A stretch of 64,000 bases of DNA from Desulfosporosinus cupriresistens (GCF_001707885.1 NZ_MASS01000012.1:35249-99248); one strand, 5' to 3'; shown: positions 44,712 to 54,389, counted from the first letter of the stretch. Numbers and translations are program-made. The notes: generated by a model not told the origin, from the sequence alone.

Positions 44712-45746
44712 CTATGGTTTCTCTTCCGCGAAAAGTCCGCTGTCAGACCGATTCTGAGGTAGTGAATATCCGAAATGCTGATAGGCTCTTACTGTGGCCA
44801 TGCGTCCACGAGGAGTACGTTGAAGGAATCCCATTTGGAGTAAAAATGGTTCGACAACATCTTCAAGCGTTACTGACTCTTCCCCGATAGTTGCCGCGAG
44901 CGTATCTAAACCAACTGGGCCTCCAGTAAAGGTTTCAATGATCGTCTTTAATGCTTTTTGGTCGATCTGATCCAATCCTAACGGGTCAACCTCCAAGCGA
45001 TTGAGCGCTTCTCGGGCTATTGATTGGGTGACGACGCCATCTTCCCAGACCAAGGCAAAATCCCTAACTCGTTTCAACAAGCGATTGCCAATTCTTGGTG
45101 TGCCACGAGAGCGACAGGCAATCTCTTCCGCACCATCATCCGTTATATCCAATCTCAAGATACTTGCTGCCCGAAGCACAATTTCTTTTAAATCCTTAAC
45201 CTCATAGAATTCCAGACGACTAATGACCCCAAAACGATCACGTAAGGGAGAGGTTAACTGTCCGGCTCTTGTGGTGGCCCCTACCAACGTAAACGGAGGC
45301 AGGGACAAGCGAATTGAACGGGCACTGGGCCCTTTTCCGATCATGATGTCTAGACACCCATCTTCCATGGCTGAATAAAGGATTTCTTCTGTCGTCGAGT
45401 TTAAGCGGTGGATTTCATCGATAAAAAGCACATCACGAGGCTCTAAGGCCGTTAGAATAGCCGCTAAATCGCCTGGCCGTTCAATCGCCGGACCAGAAGT
45501 GGTGCGAATACTCACGCCCATTTCTGCCGCAATAATATTCGCCAGTGTCGTCTTCCCTAAACCGGGCGGTCCATATAATAAGACGTGATCCAGCGCTTCT
45601 CCACGGGTGGATGCCGCTTGGATAAAGATACTCAGATTTTCTTTAATTTTTCTCTGCCCAATATAATCACCCATCCGATTGGGTCGAAGCGCTTCCCCTT
45701 CGTGATCTGCAGGTTGTTCTTGGGGCGCAACCAAACGCTCTTCCAT
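44712..45746 (-). CDS. ruvB: Holliday junction branch migration ATPase RuvB
   Basis: RuvB is the AAA+ motor of the RuvAB branch-migration complex. The 344-residue protein has [20 protein letters not shown] at the start (core [11 protein letters not shown]), Walker [21 protein letters not shown] near residue 55, Walker [12 protein letters not shown] near 105, [20 protein letters not shown] near 150 and the winged-helix end with [15 protein letters not shown] near residue 310. It follows ruvA by 51 bases and forms the conserved ruvCAB run. Confidence 0.97.
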   Translation of the reverse strand: MEERLVAPQEQPADHEGEALRPNRMGDYIGQRKIKENLSIFIQAASTRGEALDHVLLYGPPGLGKTTLANIIAAEMGVSIRTTSGPAIERPGDLAAILTALEPRDVLFIDEIHRLNSTTEEILYSAMEDGCLDIMIGKGPSARSIRLSLPPFTLVGATTRAGQLTSPLRDRFGVISRLEFYEVKDLKEIVLRAASILRLDITDDGAEEIACRSRGTPRIGNRLLKRVRDFALVWEDGVVTQSIAREALNRLEVDPLGLDQIDQKALKTIIETFTGGPVGLDTLAATIGEESVTLEDVVEPFLLQMGFLQRTPRGRMATVRAYQHFGYSLPQNRSDSGLFAEEKP

Positions 45747-45796
45747 TTCCAGCCCTCCTCTCGTCTGCCTTTAAATTATTAAGCTCTCTGTTTAGT

Positions 45797-46396
45797 TTAT
45801 CCGCCCGCAAGCAAACGCAGAGCTTTTTTCACCTGCTCTTCCGTTGTTAATTCCCCACTGTCTTTAACGGCATGTCCCAGGGCTTGTCTCGCCTCTTCCA
45901 AACCAAAACCCAGAGCTAATAATGTTTGTAGTGCTTCGGAGTGCGTATGGGGAGAGGTCGCTGAAAATGATTCCCCACCGGTTGGGAGAGAAACGTGTCC
46001 TTTGAATTTTTCTTTCAGTTCCAAAATAAGTCGTTGGGCTGTTTTTTTACCGATCCCTGGAACTTTGGTCAATAAATTAAGATTTTCACTAACAATGGCA
46101 CTTCGAATCTGAACTGCTCCAAAGGTTGAAAGTAGTGAGATGGCAGCTTTAGGTCCAATACCTGAAACACTCAACATTTCCAGAAAGAGTTGTTTTTCTT
46201 CTAAGGAAGAGAAACCATATAAGGATAAATCATCTTCGCGCATCACCACATGGGTGTACACAACAAGTTCTTGCCCCAGCGAAGACTTCGCCAAGAGCCC
46301 ATAGGGCACTGTAAGTAAATACCCAACCCCTTGCACATCAAGCACCAAACGTTCAGATTGGATTTCCCAGACCTTGCCTCGCAACATCCCAATCAT
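45797..46396 (-). CDS. ruvA: Holliday junction binding protein RuvA
   Basis: RuvA binds four-way junctions and loads RuvB. The 199-residue protein has the N-terminal OB domain ([26 protein letters not shown] near residue 50), helix-hairpin-helix motifs in [16 protein letters not shown] near residue 78 and [17 protein letters not shown] near residue 113, a hinge, and the C-terminal RuvB-binding domain with ALLALGF-like [15 protein letters not shown]. It overlaps the ruvC stop by four bases. Confidence 0.96.
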   Translation of the reverse strand: MIGMLRGKVWEIQSERLVLDVQGVGYLLTVPYGLLAKSSLGQELVVYTHVVMREDDLSLYGFSSLEEKQLFLEMLSVSGIGPKAAISLLSTFGAVQIRSAIVSENLNLLTKVPGIGKKTAQRLILELKEKFKGHVSLPTGGESFSATSPHTHSEALQTLLALGFGLEEARQALGHAVKDSGELTTEEQVKKALRLLAGG

Positions 46397-46890
46397 CGGA
46401 ATTCCTCCATTCTCCGATTCAAGGCAAAACTATGGGCATGACAGATTGCAATGGCTAAAGCATCAGCTGTATCGTCTGGTTTGGGAATTTCGTCCAACTT
46501 TAATAATCCTTTGACCATTTGTTGAACCTGCGTTTTCTCGGCCTTTCCATATCCTACAACCGCTTGCTTAACCTGTAGCGGAGTATATTCATAAATCGGG
46601 ATGCCATGCTGGGCCCCGGCCAGTAAGACGACACCTCGAGCATGTCCCACTGCTAGGGCGGTTGTGGTATTGCGATTAAAGAAAAGCTCTTCAACCGCCA
46701 TGTGATCTGGAGGGTGCTCCCGAAGAAACGGGTCAATTTGTTGATATAACATTAACAAACGCACCGCCAGAGGTGTGTGAGCAGGCGTTCGCCAACAAGA
46801 ATAAGCAAGTGGGCTTAAATGACTTCCTTTTTGTTCAATTAATCCATACCCCATAATCGCCGTTCCAGGGTCAATCCCTAAAATAATCAT
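46393..46890 (-). CDS. ruvC: Crossover junction endonuclease RuvC
   Basis: RuvC cuts Holliday junctions. The 165-residue protein has all four acidic residues: [14 protein letters not shown] (Asp near 6), [14 protein letters not shown] (Glu near 67), and the C-terminal [15 protein letters not shown] with Asp near residues 138 and 141. The ATG at 46890 has GGAAG eight bases upstream; a GTG two codons before is too close to that site. It precedes ruvA with a four-base overlap. Confidence 0.96.
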   Translation of the reverse strand: MIILGIDPGTAIMGYGLIEQKGSHLSPLAYSCWRTPAHTPLAVRLLMLYQQIDPFLREHPPDHMAVEELFFNRNTTTALAVGHARGVVLLAGAQHGIPIYEYTPLQVKQAVVGYGKAEKTQVQQMVKGLLKLDEIPKPDDTADALAIAICHAHSFALNRRMEEFR

Positions 46891-46964
46891 ACGCACGTCT
46901 TCCTTTCAACATAGTAGATTTCGACAGAAGACGGACGATACCCTTTCTCCTATAAAATACCTTT

Positions 46965-47348
46965 CTACTCTTGCCACAGAGGTTCATTGACCGTATCGAT
47001 AAACGACTGAACCTCATCTAAGGAATAGAATTCTACCTTAGGGGCAATATCCAGCATTTCCTTTGGCCAAGCTTGGACATTTAATCCAGTCACGATGACC
47101 CTACCGTTCACTCCCGGAGTCCCTTCGATTACAGATAGCACCCCATCCTCCAAACCAAAATGATAGGTAACACTAGGCGAAGCACCATTAGCCAACGTAT
47201 CCAACGATGGAGTAGTTTCCGAGCTGATTGAATTAAAGGCGCTATCAGCACGATTTATATTGTCCCACCAAGACATTGCTGTAGGTACAATGCTGCCAAT
47301 TCCTAAACCAATAATAAGGACGAGACTCATTACAATACATCTGGACAT
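46965..47348 (-). CDS. BofC-like sporulation protein (C-terminal domain type)
   Basis: A 127-residue protein with an N-terminal membrane or signal segment (CIVMSLVLIIGLGIGSIVP) and a C-terminal domain like BofC: YHFGLEDGVLSVIEG, then LNVQAWPKEMLDI and YSLDEVQSFID. In Bacillus, BofC lies outside the forespore and restrains SpoIVB, and so pro-sigma-K processing; the gene there also precedes ruvA. Both domain appearance and order support the call, but the first BofC domain is absent. The ATG at 47348 follows GGAGGG by nine bases, and this site lies in the arm of a hairpin (47358-47399). Confidence 0.72.
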   Translation of the reverse strand: MSRCIVMSLVLIIGLGIGSIVPTAMSWWDNINRADSAFNSISSETTPSLDTLANGASPSVTYHFGLEDGVLSVIEGTPGVNGRVIVTGLNVQAWPKEMLDIAPKVEFYSLDEVQSFIDTVNEPLWQE

Positions 47349-47357
47349 AATGAAAAA

Positions 47358-47399
47358 CCCTCCTGACATGTCTTCTTACCTCTAGTCTTGCCAGGAGGG
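47358..47399 (-). promoter_or_regulatory. Hairpin that includes the bofC ribosome-binding site
   Basis: On the minus strand CCCTCCTGGC pairs with GTCAGGAGGG around a 22-base loop and is followed by TTTTTC. It looks like an intrinsic terminator after yebC, but its 3' arm is the Shine-Dalgarno of the next gene. Confidence 0.65.
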
Positions 47400-47438
47400 C
47401 ATGGTTTAATCGTTATGATGTTCGAAACTTAGTCTTGT

Positions 47439-48191
47439 CTAAAAATCTTCATCCGACAAGGCTTCCGCCAATTCAAAATTAGAATACACCCCTTGAGTAT
47501 CGTCATGATCCTCAAGGATATCCATCAAACGTACAATCTTCCGTGCCTGGTCTGCATCCGTTATTTCGATGGTGTTTTGAGGAATAGGGCTAATCACAGA
47601 CTCTTCCACTGAAATTTTTTGATCTACAAGCGCCTGACGAACACTTTCCAGAGCGTCTGGAGCGGTGTAGACTACAAAACCATCTTCATCAATATCTAAG
47701 TCCTCAGCTCCTGCGTCTAAGACCATCATCATCAAATCATCGTCGTTTAACTTAAGCCCCTCACGTATGATTCTCAGTTGACCTTTTTCTTCAAACATCC
47801 AGCTGACGCAACCGGTCTCACCCATGTTGCCACCATTCTTAGAAAAAATATGGCGGACCTCACCAGCCGAACGGTTGCGATTGTCCGTTAGAATATCAAT
47901 CATTACGGCTACACCGCCAGGACCGTACCCCTCATAACGCAGTTCTTCATAAGCTGCGCCTTCTAGGCCGCCGATCCCTTTCAGAATTGCTCGTTGGATA
48001 TTTTCATTGGGCACATTTTCCGCTTTAGCGTTTTCAATGGCAATTTTTAATCGAAAGTTGTTAACGTCTCCCCCACATGCCCGGGAGGCAACGACTAACT
48101 CCCGACCCAGTTTGGTAAACATTTTCCCTTTATGGGCATCTGCCTTGCCTTTTTTATGTTTAATGTTTGCCCACTTTGAATGTCCCGACAT
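47439..48191 (-). CDS. yebC: YebC/PmpR family protein (TACO1-like)
   Basis: The 250-residue protein belongs to the YebC/TACO1 family. It begins [19 protein letters not shown], the hallmark of the family, then [34 protein letters not shown] near residue 75, [23 protein letters not shown] near 105 (core [19 protein letters not shown]) and [16 protein letters not shown]. Relatives regulate transcription (PmpR) or help ribosomes through polyproline stretches. It is followed by the BofC-like gene with a hairpin between. Confidence 0.95.
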   Translation of the reverse strand: MSGHSKWANIKHKKGKADAHKGKMFTKLGRELVVASRACGGDVNNFRLKIAIENAKAENVPNENIQRAILKGIGGLEGAAYEELRYEGYGPGGVAVMIDILTDNRNRSAGEVRHIFSKNGGNMGETGCVSWMFEEKGQLRIIREGLKLNDDDLMMMVLDAGAEDLDIDEDGFVVYTAPDALESVRQALVDQKISVEESVISPIPQNTIEITDADQARKIVRLMDILEDHDDTQGVYSNFELAEALSDEDF

Positions 48192-48270
48192 GACAAACTC
48201 CTCCTTGTGCTAATTGACTATTAAACAGTTTAGCATAGGGTAAATTCCCTTGTAAAGAAATATATAGAAA

Positions 48271-48317
48271 AACTAAACTCTTAATGGAGTTACTATCTCC
48301 ACTAAAAGTTTAGTTTG
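48271..48317 (-). terminator. Intrinsic terminator after cysK
   Basis: On the minus strand AACTAAACTTTTAGTGGAG, loop atagtaa, CTCCATTAAGAGTTTAGTT with TTTTCT forms a long hairpin. Confidence 0.8.
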
Positions 48318-48364
48318 GAAACTTATTCAAAGCTTTCTGGGGCATCGAACCCACGAACATCGAA

Positions 48365-49288
48365 TCAGCTTTGGCTGGTAAAAAGTTCAGTGCTCAAGTA
48401 ACGCTCCCCTGTATCGGGAGCAATGACAACAACGTTTTTGCCCTCTCCCAAGGTCGCGGCTACCTGAAGTGCCGCACTTACAGCAGCCCCAGAAGAAATA
48501 CCTACCAAAAGTCCTTCTTCACGTGCTAGACGCCGCGTTGTGTCAAAAGCATCCTCATTACTTACTTGAATGAGTTGATCCATAACTGTTTGGTTTAAAA
48601 CTGCAGGGACAAACCCAGCGCCAATCCCTTGGATTTTATGCGACCCTGGTTTGCCACCAGAGATGACCGGCGACGAGGCAGGCTCAACCCCAATGATCTT
48701 TACTTCCGGCAGACGGGCTTTCAAAATCTCACCCACCCCCGTTATTGTCCCTCCAGTACCAATTCCGGCGACAAAAGCATCAATACCGCTCAACTGATCA
48801 AGAAGTTCTAAGGCGGTGCTCTGTCGATGTGCTTCTGGGTTAGCAGGATTTTCAAATTGCTGAGGCATAAAATAATCTGGGTTTTCGCGGAGCAAACGTT
48901 TTGCCTCTTCAATCGCGCCGTTCATTCCTGCTGCTCCAGGCGTTAACACAAATTCAGCGCCATAGGCGGCCATTAGCATCCGCCGCTCAACGCTCATCGT
49001 ATCCGGCAGAACGACAATTAAACGATAACCTCGAGCGGCTGCAATCATCGCCAGCCCTATACCCGTGTTCCCACTTGTCGGCTCAACAATAGTCCCCCCC
49101 GGTTGCAGAACCCCTCGTTCCTCAGCATCCCGTATCATCCCCAAGGCTATCCGATCTTTGATACTTCCGCCTGGATTGAAAGCTTCAGCCTTGACATAAA
49201 CATTAGCCATGCCAGGCTTCACCACTCGCTGTAGACGGATCAAAGGGGTCTGCCCTATCAAATCCGCAATAGAATCAACAACTCTCAT
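48365..49288 (-). CDS. cysK: Cysteine synthase A (O-acetylserine sulfhydrylase)
   Basis: CysK makes cysteine from O-acetylserine and sulfide with PLP. The 307-residue protein has IGQTPLIRL near residue 9, the PLP lysine in AFNPGGSIKDRIALGMI near residue 40, VEPTSGNTGIGLAMIAA near residue 66, GTGGTITGVGEIL near residue 175 and GISSGAAVSAAL near 262. The ATG at 49288 has GGGGGAA upstream; the five-codon longer frame is not needed. A perfect 13-base inverted repeat overlaps its promoter, which suggests control by a repressor. No cysE is adjacent. Confidence 0.95.
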   Translation of the reverse strand: MRVVDSIADLIGQTPLIRLQRVVKPGMANVYVKAEAFNPGGSIKDRIALGMIRDAEERGVLQPGGTIVEPTSGNTGIGLAMIAAARGYRLIVVLPDTMSVERRMLMAAYGAEFVLTPGAAGMNGAIEEAKRLLRENPDYFMPQQFENPANPEAHRQSTALELLDQLSGIDAFVAGIGTGGTITGVGEILKARLPEVKIIGVEPASSPVISGGKPGSHKIQGIGAGFVPAVLNQTVMDQLIQVSNEDAFDTTRRLAREEGLLVGISSGAAVSAALQVAATLGEGKNVVVIAPDTGERYLSTELFTSQS

Positions 49289-49319
49289 GTTCAATTCCCC
49301 CAATTCATATCAAATTAGT

Positions 49320-49356
49320 ATGGATTAATAGTAACAACTATTAATCCATTTGTCAA
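49320..49356 (-). promoter_or_regulatory. cysK promoter with overlapping palindromic operator
   Basis: TTGACA (49351-49356) and TACTAT (49328-49333) on the minus strand are 17 bases apart. ATGGATTAATAGT-tgtt-ACTATTAATCCAT (49320-49349) is a perfect 13-base inverted repeat that covers spacer and -10. A repressor bound there would block the polymerase. Confidence 0.75.
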
Positions 49357-49365
49357 ATAGAACTA

Positions 49366-49776
49366 TTAGCCCTTGAGTCGTTCCTCCACTTCAGTAACTA
49401 AAGCTTCAATCTGGTGGGGTAAAGGGATTCGGACAACTCCTATGAGTTGAATATTCCCACGTTGGATTGGGAGCAGCAATTTGTCTGCCCTACTGGCAGA
49501 AATAGCCGTAGCCATAGCCGGAGTAATTTCTCCCAATAGACCATAAACCATCATTACCGCAATCGATCCGACAATAATGTCGACACGATCAGAATTAAAA
49601 CAAATCGCCGATTCCCCCGAAGCACCCTCTGTAGCCCCTGCACGCAACATTGCTCCGGTAGCAAGGGCATTCGTTCCCAGAGCAAGAATATCCAACTCGG
49701 GCATTCGTTTACGTAACTGCTCAACAATATGTTTGCCAATACCGCCGCCCTGCCCATCAATGACTGCTATCCGCAT
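49366..49776 (-). CDS. DUF3842 family protein
   Basis: A 136-residue cytoplasmic protein of the DUF3842 family. It begins MRIAVIDGQGGGIGKHIVE, a Rossmann-like strand and glycine turn that may bind a nucleotide, then DILALGTNALATGAMLRAGAT, CFNSDRVDIIVGSIAVMMV and PAMATAISASRADKLLLPI (each under 20 residues as quoted, with gaps). The ATG at 49776 has GAGGG upstream; the first nine codons of the open frame are not needed. It follows hypE by 20 bases on the same strand, so it may be part of the hyp transcript. No function is known. Confidence 0.8.
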   Translation of the reverse strand: MRIAVIDGQGGGIGKHIVEQLRKRMPELDILALGTNALATGAMLRAGATEGASGESAICFNSDRVDIIVGSIAVMMVYGLLGEITPAMATAISASRADKLLLPIQRGNIQLIGVVRIPLPHQIEALVTEVEERLKG

Positions 49777-49796
49777 AATACCCTCTTCCTTCCTTC

Positions 49797-50789
49797 TCAA
49801 CATATCCGGGGAAGATGCTCACCTTCAAGCATGCCAACAATACGTTTTCCCCCCAGAGGGGTTTCTAACAAGACGAGTCCTGGCTTTTCCTCATGAACTT
49901 GCCCGATGCGTGCCGCATAGCGTCCCAGGGGGTGGGCCTGTATTCTTTGCAGAACATCGTCCGCGACTTCTGGGGCAACAATTACCAAGGCTTTCCCCTC
50001 ATTCGCTAAATAAAGGGGCTCTAAGCCTAACATTTCGCATGCCCCTTCAACACTCGGAGAAAGTGGCAATAGTTTTTCATTTAAGAGAATGCTTACTCCA
50101 GCTTGCCCGGCCAATTCATTAAGCGTCGTCGCCACGCCACCACGGGTAGGGTCTCTCATACATTTAACTCCTGGCAAATAAAAGGCATCAATAAGTCCAT
50201 TTAAGGGCGCGCAGTCACTAACCACTGGGGTTTGAAATTCAAGTCCTTCTCGCTCAGACAAAATTGCAATCCCATGATCTCCAATCGTCCCAGTAATCAG
50301 AATTTCGTCGCCGGGCCGAATTTGTTCTGGGCCGACTAAACGATTGGTAATATACCCGATCCCCGTTGTGTTTATGAAAATTTTATCTACGCTTCCGCGT
50401 TCGACAACTTTCGTATCCCCACATACGATGGAGACACCTGCTTCCGATGCTGTTTCGGCGACACTCTCAATGATCCGCTCTAAGTCAGCCAAGGGCAAGC
50501 CTTCTTCTAAAATAAGCGCCAGCGTTAAAAACTTAGGCGTCGCTCCACTCACTGCTAGGTCATTGATGGTACCACATACGGCAAGTTTACCGATATTTCC
50601 GCCGCGGAAAAACAAGGGTGAAACCACGAAAGAGTCAGTGGTTACTGCAATTTGCTCTCGTCCCGGTAATATGCTCGCATCATTCATCTGATCTAGGTAG
50701 GGATTGCCTAAATACTTCTGGAAAAGGGTACGAATTAATTCATGACTTAAACGTCCACCACTTCCATGAGCCATCATAATACGTTCCAT
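49797..50789 (-). CDS. hypE: [NiFe] hydrogenase maturation protein HypE
   Basis: HypE dehydrates the carbamoyl group from HypF to a thiocyanate and hands CN to the iron of the active site. The 330-residue protein has MMAHGSGGRLSHELI near the start, FVVSPLFFRGGNIGKLAVCGT (fragment GGNIGKLAVCGTINDLAVSG), DTKVVERG near residue 130, ITGTIGDHGIAI, DPTRGGVATTLNELA near residue 210 and the C-terminal PRIC, whose cysteine carries the CN. The true ATG at 50789 overlaps the hypD stop (TAATG); 72 upstream codons in frame are spurious. Confidence 0.96.
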   Translation of the reverse strand: MERIMMAHGSGGRLSHELIRTLFQKYLGNPYLDQMNDASILPGREQIAVTTDSFVVSPLFFRGGNIGKLAVCGTINDLAVSGATPKFLTLALILEEGLPLADLERIIESVAETASEAGVSIVCGDTKVVERGSVDKIFINTTGIGYITNRLVGPEQIRPGDEILITGTIGDHGIAILSEREGLEFQTPVVSDCAPLNGLIDAFYLPGVKCMRDPTRGGVATTLNELAGQAGVSILLNEKLLPLSPSVEGACEMLGLEPLYLANEGKALVIVAPEVADDVLQRIQAHPLGRYAARIGQVHEEKPGLVLLETPLGGKRIVGMLEGEHLPRIC

Positions 50790-51883
50790 TAATCCCCACT
50801 CCTTTGTGCGTATCGGTAATAAGCGGCACATGACCCTTCTGAAGACACCATACAAGGTCCAACAGGTTTCATAGGTGTACAAAAACGGGCAAACAAAGAA
50901 CATTGGGTTGGATAAATTCGACCTTTCAAGACATCCCCGCAACGGCAACCGGGGGTTTCCTCGGAATGAAAAATCGGCAACGAGAATTTCTTGGCCGCAT
51001 CCCATAAGCTGTATTGTTCTCGAATACCCAAGCCACTTTGGGGAATTAATCCTATACCCCTCCAGGATGCCTCAACCGGCTCAAAGACTTGTTCGATGAA
51101 CATTCTGGCTCGAGGGTTCCCTTCTGGTTTGGCGACCCGTTTATATTGGATTTCAATTTCTGAACGCCCTTCCTCACGCTGACGAAGAAGCATAACAATG
51201 GCTTCTAATATATCAAGGGCTTCAAATCCGGTCACAACGCCAGGTTTGCCATAATCCTTAGCCATAAAACAAATGGGTTCTATGCCGATAATCGAGCAGA
51301 CATGCCCTGGATCAAGGAAAGCATCAACAACCAATTCAGCGTCTTCAGCTAACAGTCTTAACACTGGCGGAACGACCTTGTGCATAGATAGCACGCTATA
51401 ATTTTTTATTCCTTCATGTTTTGCTGTTTCTAAACTTACGGCTACAGTAGGAACTGTCGTCTCGAACCCAATTCCCAGAAAGACTACCTCTTTATCCCGG
51501 TTTTTTCGGGCTAACTCTAAAGCATCTTGGGTCGAATAAACAATTCGAACATCTGCCCCTTCTGCTCTTAAAACTTGCAAGTTTTTCTCTGTCCCCGGCA
51601 CCCGAATCATGTCTCCGAACGTAGCCGTAATCACGTTTGGTTGGGCAGCTAAATAAAGGTAGCGATCAATATCACTGCTATCAGTCACACAAACTGGACA
51701 ACCTGGTCCTGATATTAAGCGAACCGTCTCCGGCAACAACTCTCGAAGCGCATTTTTAGCGATGGCTACGGTATGTGTTCCACACACCTCCATAATTGTA
51801 AACGTACTTTGGGCTAAGGCCTGGATTTCCGCAAGATAGTCAGCCGCCTTAGTCAAAAGCTCCTTACTCTTCTTCATAGGCAT
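50789..51883 (-). CDS. hypD: [NiFe] hydrogenase maturation protein HypD
   Basis: HypD, an iron-sulfur protein, forms the Fe(CN)2CO unit with HypC. The 364-residue protein has FTIMEVCGTHTVAIAKN near residue 30, LISGPGCPVCVTD near residue 57, FGDMIRVPGT near residue 92, GIGFETTVPT near 140 and the C-terminal cluster cysteines in CRCGDVLKGRIYPTQCSLF near residue 320 and GPCMVSSEGSCAAYYRY. GGAGG stands six bases before the ATG. It overlaps hypC by 20 bases and hypE by one, so hypC, hypD and hypE are tightly coupled. Confidence 0.97.
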   Translation of the reverse strand: MPMKKSKELLTKAADYLAEIQALAQSTFTIMEVCGTHTVAIAKNALRELLPETVRLISGPGCPVCVTDSSDIDRYLYLAAQPNVITATFGDMIRVPGTEKNLQVLRAEGADVRIVYSTQDALELARKNRDKEVVFLGIGFETTVPTVAVSLETAKHEGIKNYSVLSMHKVVPPVLRLLAEDAELVVDAFLDPGHVCSIIGIEPICFMAKDYGKPGVVTGFEALDILEAIVMLLRQREEGRSEIEIQYKRVAKPEGNPRARMFIEQVFEPVEASWRGIGLIPQSGLGIREQYSLWDAAKKFSLPIFHSEETPGCRCGDVLKGRIYPTQCSLFARFCTPMKPVGPCMVSSEGSCAAYYRYAQRSGD

Positions 51884-52091
51884 TGGCTACCTCCAACAAA
51901 AGCTCTTCAGTCTCTTTTGCGCTCTCATCGTCGATGATTCCAATGGCAAAGCCCGCGTGAACCAAAACATATTCACCGATTTTGACCTCAGGAACCAAGT
52001 CAATACTGACAACCCGTTCATTCCCCATCATATCCACTTTGGCAATCGAACCATCCATCGAAACAACTTTAGCAGGAATAGCTAAACACAT
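51864..52091 (-). CDS. hypC: [NiFe] hydrogenase chaperone HypC
   Basis: HypC brings the Fe(CN)2CO unit to the large subunit. The 75-residue protein starts MCLAIPAKVV, with the catalytic N-terminal Cys2, and has YVLVHAGFAIGIIDDESA near residue 42, the HAGFAI family mark. GAGGTG stands six bases before the ATG. It starts directly after the hypF stop and runs into hypD. Confidence 0.96.
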   Translation of the reverse strand: MCLAIPAKVVSMDGSIAKVDMMGNERVVSIDLVPEVKIGEYVLVHAGFAIGIIDDESAKETEELLLEVANAYEEE

Positions 52092-54389
52092 TTACAACAC
52101 CTCATTTGCAATTAATAGTTGTCCGAAGGCAAGCCCGCCGTCTCCGGGAGGGAGCACTTTAGAGCGCAAGACTTCAATTTTGTGTTCTCGACAAAGATTA
52201 AGGATGATTTCTGTCAAAAGTTTATTTTGGAAGACCCCTCCGCTCAAAACCAAAGGATCTGCCGCTACTCTTAATTGTAACACAAGATCTACGATAGCCT
52301 GAGCAATGGTTCGGTGAAAACGATACGCGATTTCTCCCCGACTCACGCCAAGAATAATGTCCTGGACGAGTCCTTCAAAGAGCGGTTTTACCCCAAGGAT
52401 GTATACCGCTCGTTCTATTCTAACCTCATAAGGATATAGTAATCGTAACTTATCTACCTTATGCTCTGCAACTTCAGCACTTCGTTTCTGCCAAAAGCTC
52501 GTTGCCAGACTTTCCAACTCGATAGCCGCTTGTCCTTCGTAGGTTACCTTTGTACAAACACCAAGCAACCCGCTCACTGCGTCAAAGAGCCTCCCTGCAC
52601 TCGATGTTTGGAAGATTTGAACCCCTGTTTCAAGTTGGCGATCTAAGATTTGACGTTCATTGACCGAAAGTGTTGTCCAAAAAGGTTCCGTCTTTTGCCA
52701 AGTCTCACTGGTAAGAAGCGTTTTAAGATAAGCATAAGCGATACGCAAAGGACGTTTTGCAGCCGCATCGCCCGATGGAAGTGGCAAATACTCCAGATGT
52801 GCCTTGCGTTCATATCCTGAAGCATTACCGTATATAAATTCAAATCCCCAAATGCACTGATCTTCTCCGAGGCCAGTCCCATCACAGATAACCCCCAGAG
52901 TCGGGTCTGAGCGATCCCATTCTCCCAACACGCTGACTAAATGCGCATGATGATGCTGCACTGAAAGTTTCGACCAAGGCCGTTCCAGGGCAAATCGGGT
53001 CAGCTGGTAGTTCGGATGTTTATCGTAAGCAATCGCCAACGGCGAAATATTGACAACTCGCTGAAAGGATTTAAGTTCCTGGTGAAACCGTTGGAGATTT
53101 TCATAGCCTTGCATATCTCCAAGGTACTGACTTACAAAAGCCCGCTGGCCGGAGGCGAGGCAAAAAGCATTTTTTAGATCTCCACCTACACCTAGTAATG
53201 GGGTCTTGACATGAATTGATGACATCAAAATCGGTAAAGGGACCTGACCGCGAGCCCGCCTCAAAAAAACTGCTTCATCTCCGATAACTTGAACAACCGA
53301 GTCATCACAGGGATGATAAATATCCCGGTTATGCATCAAAAAATAATCGGCTATTCCCTGTAATTCTTCGAAGGCCTCATCATTGGTATAAACAAGAGGG
53401 CGGCCGCTGAGATTGGCACTCGTCATGACTAGCAAATCATACGGTCCTTCAAACAAAAGATGATGAAGGGGAGTATAAGGAAGCATGATTCCTAACGTAT
53501 GAATTCCCGGCGTTATGTCCTCTGGTAAAGAATCAGTTAGTCCAACCTTACGTTCAAGTACAACGATAGGAGCGGCTGAACTTCGTAACAGTTCCTCCTC
53601 CTTGGGGGAAATAACAACTTCTTTTCGCGCTCGTGCTACCGTCCGAACCATTACTGCAAAAGGCTTGGCTCCTCGTTCTTTTCGCTCACGCAGGCGCCGT
53701 ACTGCTTGCACATTTTGAGCATCACAAACAAGATGGAAACCACCTAATCCTTTTACTGCAATAATCTTACCTTGGGACAGTTGATCTACGCCAATGCCAG
53801 GGAGCACGCGACCCACATCATTTCTGAGTTCGACCATCGGCCCACACTCTTTACAGGCCACTGGTTGAGCATGGAAACGCCGATCTCTTGGATTTCTATA
53901 CTCAACTGCACAGCCTTTGCACATTGGGAACCCTGACATGGTCGTTTGTGCCCGATCATAAGGTACATCACGGATAATCGTATAGCGAGGGCCACAATTC
54001 GTGCAATTTGTGAAAGGATATCGGTAATGCCGATCCTCAGGATCGGCCACTTCTTTAAGACAATCTCCACACGTTGCTACGTCGGGCGAAATTAAGACAT
54101 CTACTTCTTGCCCCGCCTCACTCTCAACAATTTCAAACGTCGCATAATTTTCCAACTCAGCCCCAACGGATTGCGCTGTCACAATTTTAGCCAAAGGCGG
54201 GGCCTCTTCTAGCAAACGATGATAAAACAACTCCAGCTTAGCACCTTCTGCATGTATCGTCACACCATGGCTTGAGTTATTCACCCACCCTTTAATACCT
54301 AGTTCTTCTGCGAGCTTGAAAACAAACGGCCGAAACCCCACCCCTTGAACAATCCCATTAAAGTAAATAGTCTTTGCTTCAAGATTCAT
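52092..54389 (-). CDS. hypF: Carbamoyltransferase HypF
   Basis: HypF makes carbamoyl-AMP from carbamoyl phosphate and passes the group to HypE. The 765-residue protein has an acylphosphatase-like head (FNGIVQGVGFRPFVFKLA near residue 10), zinc-finger pairs CGDCLKEV...CTNCGPRYT and CKGCAVEY...CKECGP between residues 105 and 185, the YrdC domain (IIAVKGLGGFHLVCDA near 200, MTSANLSGRPL), and the Kae1-like domain with VQHHHAHLVSVLGE near residue 475 and LSGGVFQNKLL near 720. The ATG at 54389 was preferred to a TTG four codons before; no strong ribosome site exists for either. It heads hypFCDE. Confidence 0.95.
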   Translation of the reverse strand: MNLEAKTIYFNGIVQGVGFRPFVFKLAEELGIKGWVNNSSHGVTIHAEGAKLELFYHRLLEEAPPLAKIVTAQSVGAELENYATFEIVESEAGQEVDVLISPDVATCGDCLKEVADPEDRHYRYPFTNCTNCGPRYTIIRDVPYDRAQTTMSGFPMCKGCAVEYRNPRDRRFHAQPVACKECGPMVELRNDVGRVLPGIGVDQLSQGKIIAVKGLGGFHLVCDAQNVQAVRRLRERKERGAKPFAVMVRTVARARKEVVISPKEEELLRSSAAPIVVLERKVGLTDSLPEDITPGIHTLGIMLPYTPLHHLLFEGPYDLLVMTSANLSGRPLVYTNDEAFEELQGIADYFLMHNRDIYHPCDDSVVQVIGDEAVFLRRARGQVPLPILMSSIHVKTPLLGVGGDLKNAFCLASGQRAFVSQYLGDMQGYENLQRFHQELKSFQRVVNISPLAIAYDKHPNYQLTRFALERPWSKLSVQHHHAHLVSVLGEWDRSDPTLGVICDGTGLGEDQCIWGFEFIYGNASGYERKAHLEYLPLPSGDAAAKRPLRIAYAYLKTLLTSETWQKTEPFWTTLSVNERQILDRQLETGVQIFQTSSAGRLFDAVSGLLGVCTKVTYEGQAAIELESLATSFWQKRSAEVAEHKVDKLRLLYPYEVRIERAVYILGVKPLFEGLVQDIILGVSRGEIAYRFHRTIAQAIVDLVLQLRVAADPLVLSGGVFQNKLLTEIILNLCREHKIEVLRSKVLPPGDGGLAFGQLLIANEVL

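Noticed and set aside
49797..51005. Longer HypE with 72 extra N-terminal residues
   Set aside because: The extra part overlaps hypD and does not resemble HypE; the ATG at 50789 overlaps the hypD stop as coupled genes do.
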